Positions 55,449 to 64,000 of a DNA stretch of 64,000 bases are shown here, piece after piece. Source of the DNA: Rhizoctonia solani (taxonomy: Eukaryota; Basidiomycota; Agaricomycetes; Cantharellales; Ceratobasidiaceae). Numbering within the stretch: position 1 is the first letter of the stretch; the number at the start of each line of letters is the position of its first letter. Position numbers and translations under genes: made by a program. Below the pieces are notes generated by a model. It was not told where the DNA came from. It did not search any database and saw only the letters and a list, made by a program, of their open reading frames with translations. Location of the stretch: contig NC_057383.1 of the NCBI RefSeq assembly GCF_016906535.1, positions 558,001 to 622,000 of the forward strand, read 5' to 3'.

Positions 55449-58249
55449 TCAACTCTCGACAGCTACTTCAAAGGCGCGATGGGCTTCTTCTCGGTAAATA
55501 GAGTCGCGAGCGTCACTTCCGTTACGACTTTGACGTTGCCGTTCCATCGAGATAATACCATCTAGTCGTTCGCCTAAAACCTTTTTCTCCAATGCCTCCA
55601 GGTTGTGCCCGAGCCTTTCTTGTACCTTCTGTTTGAATACGGAGAGAGATGGGTATTTTTGCGTCATTGAATCAAGCTGAGAGAAGAATTCAGGATCAGA
55701 TATGCCGCCGTTTTACCCCTCGCAAAGCCCGAGTTCGATCTATATTCATTGGAGCAACGGATGGATCATCACGATTCCCTTGGCTGCGGTTTCCCGACCC
55801 CCAGCTCGACCCCCAGCCGCCAGAGTTCCAGTTACTTGGATTCCAACCAATAGTCCAACTTGTAGGATTTGGAATATAATTTACAGGGTTCATGCTGAAC
55901 CTTTTTGACGGGGTTTGTGTTGATGTCCTTGGGTGCGTTTCCGAAGCAACAGCTCCGTTGAGTAAGTCATTGATAAAGTCCTCCTGTTCATGGCGAGAGA
56001 GCTTTGAATTCTCTTCAAGATACTTTTTCAAAAACGGCCATTTCCCCTTGAGAACTGGAATTCTCTGTCCTGGACAATATCTAGTTTATTCTTCTTTCAA
56101 TTTCACTAGATATTTTCCTCAAATCGGGGTAACGCTGATAGAGTAAGGCTTCCGGAATGCGGTTATCAGATCTGTTATTACCGGTCGTCTGAAAACTACT
56201 ATATACTCACCAGTTTCTTCAGGTCCATGAGACATGTCGAAGCCTAAGGCAAGTGAACTAAAACCATGGTAAAAAAAAATGTACCCCATAAGAACTATGT
56301 GGTAGCTCACGGATAGACACCATCATAACTTGATCGCACCAGGTGCTGAATCTCAGCTTTGAGCTTTGGTCCATCCCGGTTTATGTGATCATCGATATGC
56401 CTCCTGTCTGCGTTCTCCGCTCTCAATCTTTCCGCCTTCAACTCTCGTAGACATTGATCGTACTTGGCGAAGATCCTTTTATGCTGACTCCTCAAGCCAT
56501 TTGCAGCAAGGACCTCAAGGTCGGCAGCCTCGATGCTTCCTAGCTGGATGGGACATTCCTTCGATCTAATTGGATCAACAATTCAGTTCTAACTTAATAT
56601 CAGTAACAAGTTCTTACTCGACCATCTTCTTGAGGTTCATAGTGCTGACATTGCTATCAAAGCGATCTTCTTCGGGCTGTTCCTTTTCGTTCCTGACTAC
56701 CAAAAGCGCAGTCTTTTGCTCCCCTGGAACGAGTCGCACCCGCGAAGTTTGACGATCGTTAGTGGACGGCAAAATCCTTGATTCTACAGCGGCCTTGTAC
56801 CAGGTCAGTCTCCAAGTTAGAAGACAAGCGAACTAAACACCTACCGTGAAACCGGGACTGCCAACGGCGCCTTCCTCCTGTTCGAGAGACTTGGATACCT
56901 CAAAATCGAAAAGGCGAGCGTCGTCATCGTTTTCTTGCTGGTCCTCGGGAAGATCCTTATTGTGTGCACTCGTGTCCCAAACTAAAGCTCGCGCTTGAGA
57001 TGACGACACTAGGCATATGATTTGATCCGCCAATTTATTTAAATAGCTATATATTAGTTGAATCAATAAATGTGAGCGTGTAGGGATTAAAAGAATAGGA
57101 GCTAACCGCATAAAAGTCACTCGATTCCGTCGTACGGATGATGACGCAGCTTGGTCATCCCATGTTGTGTCCTCAGGCCAGTATATAATGCAGGTCGCTT
57201 TCGAGGGTCCCTTGTCGTGATGTTCAGGGTCTAATACGAGGTACAAGCCAGACCCAAGTCCTGAAGACAAGTCATCTCGAGTATCGCTCCTGGAGAGAAT
57301 ATTTGCGCTGGCACAGATACACATGTTATTCGTATTTGATATTGATTAACCATGCATACGTACGAATTTTGATCGAGAAGCCGAGCTTGCCGAAGAAACT
57401 CAACTATTTCTGGTTGGCTTCCATAGACTCCTGTAGGCTTGATAGATAGCTAGACGGATGATTGATATTAATGAATAACTCAAAGGAAAAAGAATCAACA
57501 TACCTGGTCTAAGTTCTAAAATTGATCTTGGATACCGAGTCATACGATCCTGGTTGTATAATATTCAAAAGACGATGAAGGGATTGCTGATCGATGACGA
57601 CCTTCTCGACTAGCAGGAAATGAGTAAAAGTGAGGATAGTACCCGAGTTATAACACGTCACCGATTCCTCCAGAGCCATGTTCGTCTACCAAATCAAGGA
57701 GCCGAAACAAATTCGGGACAGCACCCAATACATCTTCAGGCAATGATATATGGCTTGGGTTTCGTAATGATGGTGTGTCGGACTTGTGTTCTCGTCAAAG
57801 TGGGAGTTCGCGTCAAGCATCTCAGTGTCACCATCACTTTGCGCGGAAACATCGCGGGGATTACCGGTTGCCGGAATTTCGAAGTTGGTGTTTCGATTAG
57901 ATGAGGGGCCAGTTGGTCCAGTATTGCAGTCATGGCCAGAAGATAATTCATATGATATGTAGCCGGGCTGTGCAGCTAAAGAACAAAGTATGGTTTAGGA
58001 TTCAACAATTGTATGATTAAGGGCCGGTAAACTCACGGGTACGATGTGAGTCACGTGGACCGGTAGCTGACGCTTGCACCGGTGGTGTCGGGTCTATTGT
58101 GTGTTGTGGCCTGGCAAGAAAATAATCAAAATCAATGAGCTGGCCCCGAAGGTTAACAGGGCTCACATGAGCGTCTCTAGGCCAGGATCCCGTAGTTGAG
58201 TACCAGAGAATAGGCTCTGTGGGTTCTGATGGCTAGACTCGCTAGCCAT
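55449..58249 (-). CDS. Hypothetical coiled-coil protein, possibly the N-terminal half of the giant GTPase
   Basis: ATG at 58249 (MASESSHQNPQSLFSGTQLR). Exons downstream read SLPEDVLGAVPNLFRLLDLV, VVIDQQSLHRLLNIIQPGSY, IKPTGVYGSQPEIVEFLRQA, SGLYLVLDPEHHDKGPSKAT with VRRNRVTFMR, a stretch ending SSQARALVWDTSAHNKDLPE, a coiled coil (FAKYDQCLRELKAERLRAEN) and VLKGKWPFLKKYLEENSKLS. Then follow an Asn/Trp/Gly-rich linker and FKQKVQERLGHNLEALEKKV. It ends in TGA at 55449, only 8 bases before the ATG used for the next gene on the same strand. Such spacing is very tight for separate fungal genes, so this may be one gene with an unrecognised splice. No family name is certain. Confidence 0.5.
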
Positions 58250-59342
58250 GGTATTTGAGCTGGTCCAACCAAGCTGTAAAACTGACAAGGAGTAGGAGAT
58301 CCCCTCGAGAGGTGAGAATCTGCTGAATCTGGCTCCTTTTGTACTTAATCTCTCTATTAATATGGGCGGAAAGCCACCCCTAACCCACAGCCGCACTATG
58401 CATATATTTGTGCCACATGAAAAGCAACATGCGAAGTCGTTGATTTGGGGTGCTCGATCTACTCTTCACATATTTTTGGGTGATCGATGACTTGCCAAAA
58501 ATATAAACTGGAGACATCTACACAGCCCGGGCGCTAGCAAGTGGCTACCGATTGATGATCTCCTTATTTTAGCCACCTCATGTATTGATAAATCAAGATG
58601 ATACGACACGCGGACACTTTCTTCCCCCATAACCCCTATGCTATGGCACCTTGACTAAACTGAAAATCTTGTTTGCCCTGCATTGCACGATATGCCCCTA
58701 AGAGGGCATCTGGGGACCATAACTGATACTGTCAAGCGGTAACGGGCATTTGCAGGTCCTGAAGCTGTCTGTCTTTGGCTAAGCACATCAGCCCAGCCAC
58801 CATGTGGACCTCGAGCGTCGAAGCTTAAATATATGAATATGACCAACCCCTTCCTCGAGTGGCAACTGTTCACTTAAGTATTTTAAGTATGACAGATATC
58901 GTGACAGATATGGTATGGTGATATTCACGTTGAGCTGGAACGGAAATCAATTCTCCCGGTGTGATAGACAAGCCTTTTCAGACCTTATTCACCATCTCTA
59001 CATATTCATGAAGAAAGTTTTGGGTGGTCTCTCTGTATGTAATGAAATTTGAATTCTGAAAACATAAGACGCTAGGCCACTGGTACCCCTTAGTATGCAT
59101 ACCTGTAATAGTTTGATTTAGCCACGATCCGAGGCCCCTTGGGCTTCCTCTATTCACAGAGAACATGGGAGAATTCTGACGGACTTAGAGACTCCTCTGG
59201 TTCACAAGAGCGAATCCTATTGAAATCTACATGGCATTGCTTGTTTCTTATACTTGTTTAAATTTGAATTCGAATTCACAATACATCATTTGAGTCGTGG
59301 AAAAAACGCACGGATTTATTTTTACACAGCAACCACGGCAGT
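58250..59342. other. Intergenic region between the tandem giant genes
   Basis: About 1.1 kb, AT-rich, with no supported gene. It should hold the promoter of the left copy and the 3' UTR of the right copy. Confidence 0.4.
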
Positions 59343-62300
59343 TTAATATATCGCTCGCCTGTGGTCCCTATAGTAGACGAGATCACGTGTAGAGAGCATC
59401 TGGAAAACCCTACCTTCCTCCAGACCCATACTGATTCATCAGGGAGGCCCTTGGCTTTTGGAGAGAGCTCGCTATCCCTAAGAATGTATCTGCAAGTTGG
59501 ATCTTCAGACGTATGGGCAAAAATCAAACAAGAATAGATATCTTAAAGACCAACCGAATCAATGGCATTGGTATAAGCGCACGGATTGCCTCTTGCAGCT
59601 GTTAACACATCTTGCGGGGCTGATGCAAAAACTTCGTGAGCTATGTCGGCCATCCGACGCAATGACGCTGAATAGGTGTCTGTGCCGAATGATACGGAAT
59701 GAAACGCTAGGCTTTGCTGAAACATATCATTCTTTAGTCAAGGAACAAACATTTGGCCTAAAACGTACCCGAGCCGGACGCATGCATGACATAAATCGTA
59801 AACCGGATTATCCGCGATATTACATTCACCATCGGATAGAAAAATGATAACGGGGGCTCTTTTAAGAAGTTAATATAGCGCTGTAATTTAGGCAAGTAAC
59901 TAAGATTGATATACCTGTCGCTACTCCAGTTGGCTTGAATCAACGACTGTGCCATGGCCAGTGCCCCTTGGAAATTGGTTCCACCTTGACCCATCTGTGG
60001 TATCAGCTGACCAATGAGCTGGTCAGTCGTGCTAGTAAAGTCGTTCTGAAATCTCGTCTAACCAGGTTCTCGAACTTGAATATGTGGTGTCATGTATAAA
60101 ACTGGAAGCTTACTGTCGCATAATCATCAAACGTAATGACGGAGTAGGCATCCTGACGAGCTTGAGTGGTAGATGTAGCGGCCATAGCATCACGAGATAG
60201 CCAAAATCCATACAGTGCAGATAAGACAGCTCCGTATCGATTGTTGCAGTTTGATACCAACCGAGGGCTAATTGGAGTGCCTGGCAGTGGGCCGCGGTCG
60301 ATACAAGTCATTGAGCCAGAGCTATCAATTACAAATACGCTGCCAGGAAAGTGAGATCAACATCGGTTAATATATGAACGTGGCTAACATATGGTACGCT
60401 TGGTGTAGTCGAGATGGATTCTGGCAGTTGAACGCATGTCCATCCCTGGAAACATGCCAATTGGGGGGATTGGTTGCTGAGGCTCTGGCTGATGGAATAT
60501 TGGTAGAGTACAATAAGATGGGTTTGCTGCAGTTGTGGCCGTTGCTTCATGCTCGGGACCTAAACCATATGACGATTACAAACGACACAGAAGCCCAGGC
60601 ACGAAGTTCACATACCGGCACACAGAACATCGCTGATGCATTGATAAAGCTTTATCAACCGCTGCCAAGTGCGCCCACACATAATCTTACCATTTCAAGA
60701 ATTCGTTTTGTTCCTCTTGGGAATATGGGTCTATTGTAGCTAGATCAATTTCAATATCATAATACCCATTGTAAAAATACCTTTGAAACCTGCCGTGATT
60801 TTATTTAGCCAGATTATCATAAAGAGCCCAATAAAACAGTGGTACATACCGCTTCGTGCCCAGTATGTAGCATGAGATATCCAATCCTTGGGCCTACCGG
60901 GATCTGGATGCATAAGTTCTGATATATGCTCGCAGTCCGTGTTCAAGCAGTTTGCAGGGTCACGACAGAAATCGATGTGAGCGTGACGACCTTGAGCAGC
61001 GCATACCAAGTTGCATAGCATTGGGGCACCTTCGTCTCCTGAGCCAAACCTCCGACCTTGAAGTTCATAGGCCGGATCTTCGTCTTCTGCATCAGGCTGC
61101 AGAACCCATTGAGTAGTGATCATTGAACCGTGACTTGTTTCATGCAATTGCTGCCCATGACCTGCAGCAAGAGACTCATCAGCGTTCATTTCCTTGTAGC
61201 TAAAGGCTTCGTACCAAGAGGCAATGTGCACAGATACTCGCAACTTGGGCATCGGGTATCACAGAAGTGGAAAGCATCCTCGTCCGTGTCGTGGGTATGC
61301 GGACCTTCATGCTCAAGCTCACCAGGTGGGACCGGTTTCACACAAGAAAGGCGACGATCAACTTGGGTATATCGAGTATATACGAAAGACTCATGTCGAC
61401 CGGAAAACTGATCCTGAATTGCTGAAGGTCGGGTCTCGATCTGTATATATCCACACACGTCAACATTGTTCTCTGTTGAGTGCGAAAGCTTAGCTTACTT
61501 GGCAGATACCATCAGCCTCACAAAGATGTGAGCAATTGTGCTCCTGGCCGCAAAGATGAGCTGCGCCAGAGTCCAGCCCGTGGAAGTGGTCAGTACTACA
61601 ACACAGCCTTCGACAGAGGGTACATTCAATGGACAAGCCCTCGCATTCTCGCATGCATGATGCTCATGCGGCTTATCCCTAAAGAAGTAACATCCAGTAT
61701 TAGTAAACGATAGATCTCGCTAAATCTATTAACCCAGTTATGCTCACCAAGGCATATCACATGTTCCGGGGCAATTATAAAGGCTACGGTGATTACCTTG
61801 CTTCACATTCTGAAGGTCGCATGGCTGCAGATGGTGGTTTTGTAAATTTTGGCACGCCGATCTTTGTTTATAACGGCCCGTACCTTCCCACATAGGTGCG
61901 CTCGAGCAGAGCATGTATGATCCCCTTCGTGACCAAGAGGCTTTCATAGATATCAATCAGTAAGTAATTCAAGTGAGAATTGGGCACTCAGTAGTCACCT
62001 TGATACAAGACTGAAGACATCCGCCCATCCGGCTTAGGTGGCATTCTTGTCCACACGAATGCGCCTTTACATTACACCTGAAGTTGGAAATGTCAGCATC
62101 ACATAGAAATTCATTTGAGCTTAAGTGTCGTACATGTGCCGTCCTCCATGACCTGCCCTTTAGTTTTTCAAAGATCTCAGTAACTGGTGATATAATATCG
62201 TAGAATAAAGCAACTTACGGTAAACCACATGGTTCGTGTTGCGAGTGCTCCTCAGCAACTTCACATGATGAGACGCACCGATGATTTGTTCCACAACTGT

Positions 62301-64000
62301 GATCGCCCGAGTGCCTGTATGCGCGAGACACAACAGCTGGCACTCCGAGCACGAAGATGAACACAGCTGCACGGTGGCGCGCATTGCAAGTGAGGCTGTG
62401 TTGAGCTTCCCGGCAAGGTTGCGTATATCCTGGTTGGTCGAAGGGAAGCGCTCGATATTTGCACTCATCCACTGCTGGACCAATGAGAGTCGTTGATCCA
62501 GTAGCTCGTACAGTCTGTTTTGAAGCGCCTCAACGTATGAAGCGTCAGGTATCTGGTACCGAGTACCCGTAGGTGGGCCACACATGTAGATGAGTGCATG
62601 CAACGTTTGCTCCGCCAGCGCTCATTCTCGGTCGTGCTCACACCCGAAAACTCAGGCACAAATAGCGGGGGCATGTGCTCCGGAATCGCAAACTCCTCAT
62701 CGGTGTCCATGTTCTAAATCGATCGTAAACGTGGGGCTGGGTGGTCTTTCTGGGCGAGGTGCTTACCTTCAAAGGTCCCTCATCTTCTCGACCATAGCAC
62801 AACGCATGTGGCAGCCTTTCCATCAGTTGTTGGGCGCGATGGGCAGCTAGATTCTCTAGTCAGGTTAGTAACATAGTTAGCGCAATTACAGCTCTGTAAG
62901 CGCCATCCTCACGGTCAAGTGAACCCCAGTCGCTTGTCTGGACGGCTCGTTCAGAACTTGCGCCTCAATGAACGATTAGGAAAAGTAATACCTTGATCTT
63001 AGCCATAAGTGTTTTGAGATTGTGTAAGAACGCTCCGCCTGTACCATGTGTGAACGGCTGTTGGTCGAGTTTCTGATGCAGACGGTTAAAGAGCGTATAG
63101 AATCCAGGAGAGTTGATAACAGGCCATGGGATAATCTGAACGCGACCGCGATGGAGGCGAGTGATGAAGTTCTGGTCTTTTTCCCTCTCGACAATTGCTT
63201 GGAACCTGAGCGAAAATCTGCATATAGCTTAATAGTAAGTGCTTATTCCTCTATCATTCGGCCTTCAACACATACTCTTTGACAATGTCTTTCGAGTCTG
63301 CATTTGTCACGTCTTTAATTATGATAGCCAAGGTTGACTGCCATACTCTGATAAGCTAGAAAAACCTTGCGTGCAAGACAAACATACGTTAAACAACCCC
63401 CGGTTAACGTTTGGATCCAAAACAGTCGCAGAAGATTGGAAGCTCTGGTGGTGCATTGCTTAATGATCTCTCTCAGGAACCATACCAAGGTAACTCACGG
63501 TGAATAGTCCAGCAATGTCTCTGGACATAGCAAAGTTATTGCGAAACAGAACCTATTGTGACAATTGAGTCACACCTATCTACTCAAAGTTACTGGGACA
63601 TACGAGGTTGGAAATGGCTGTGTTGAACAATACAAGCAAAGCGTCCTCTTGTGCACTACGCTCGATCGAGTGAACACCTATAGTACGCACAATGAGCTGG
63701 CGTTCCCCGTTGTATGTGTCACACACCTTCGAAATCTAGTGATACAAGCAGGTACTTTTCTGTTGGAGTACAAGATAGCCATACCCCCTCGGTTGTGCGC
63801 ATAGCGGATCCAGCAAATGATGTATCGGCAAAGTGATTGAGACAATAGCTCTTGCCTAGGTTCGTTAATAGGTGAGTTCCGCCATACCAGATTTCCAACA
63901 ACCATATGGATCTTACTAACCTACGCTTTGTTCACCTGTATATCGGGCGCAATTTAGTCAAGATTTGTGATGAAAAGCAATTAAACGCACCCATGGAACT
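59343..64000 (-). CDS. GB1/RHD3-like GTPase with Cys/His-rich repeats and vWA domain, paralog 2 (partial)
   Basis: Runs off the right edge. It has the same order as paralog 1: Walker A GEQSVGKSY split by an intron at the same codon (63921-63936 and about 63845-63856), TTEGVWLSCTPTE, SLDFEGVHSIERSAQEDALL identical to paralog 1, and IIIKDVTNADSKDIV. Then come an RIQIIPWPVINSPGFYTLFN-like segment, DTDEEFAIPEHMPPLFVPEF, Cys/His-rich repeats (HSCGTNHRCVSSCEVAEEHS, CNLVCAAQGRHAHIDFCRDP) and a vWA domain with MIDAS DSSGS (60312-60326), YGAVLSALYGF and SASLRRMADIAHEVFASAPQ. A plausible last exon ends in TAA at 59343. The copies are clearly paralogous but not identical, so the duplication is not recent. 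The N-terminus is beyond the window. Confidence 0.7.

Overview
The window looks like genomic DNA of a basidiomycete fungus, most likely an Agaricomycete close to Rhizoctonia/Thanatephorus. That assignment is inference, from genes with many 50-65 bp introns and from Tf1/sushi-type chromovirus retrotransposons; no database was searched. It has two very different halves.

Left half (about 1-39.9 kb): a two-exon 3' end of an unrecognised gene (3-463), then a 36.4-kb nest of LTR retrotransposons (738-37131) that entered the host once, at a TTTAT target. Most boundaries can be read from TG...CA ends and 5-bp target-site duplications (TSDs). There are three LTR families, A, B and C. The layers are: E1 (family A, 738-37131, TSD TTTAT); inside E1, solo LTR A2 (929-3048, itself holding X, 1015-2537), element E2 (4389-11000, holding an inverted solo LTR at 6311-6900), solo LTR B1 (12322-12881), solo LTR C1 (13688-33746) and an inverted solo C LTR (34711-35158); inside C1, element C2 (13887-33497); inside C2, element B2 (14884-27167) and a solo A LTR (27968-28551); inside the 5' LTR of B2, a 173-bp element (15052-15224) and the intact, youngest element B3 (15395-21659). 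Removing the layers restores LTRs of the expected sizes. B3 has identical LTRs, open gag and pol frames and intact motifs. The older copies are broken by deletions and by stop and active-site mutations, many of them CpG-to-TpG/CpA transitions, as expected from deamination of methylated repeats. All families appear to self-prime reverse transcription as Tf1 does, and families A and B place pol in the -1 frame behind a GGGAAAA slippery heptamer.

A CpG-poor stretch (37.1-39.9 kb) follows, with relics of an unrecognised gene and a third copy of the 173-bp element.

Right half (39.9-64 kb): CpG-normal, gene-dense DNA. It holds a beta-trefoil/protease-inhibitor-like gene (40288-40931, +), ALG3 mannosyltransferase (41325-42912, -), divergently transcribed ATP3, the mitochondrial ATP synthase gamma subunit (43142-44293, +), an RBR-type E3 ubiquitin ligase with an apparent 1-nt frameshift (44949-47962, +), and two tandem minus-strand giant genes (48.9-58.2 kb and 59.3 kb to beyond the window end). 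The two giants combine a GB1/RHD3-like dynamin-superfamily GTPase domain, a long Cys/His-rich zinc-binding region and a C-terminal von Willebrand factor A domain with intact MIDAS. This pair is the most interesting protein-coding content. No tRNA, rRNA or CRISPR was found.
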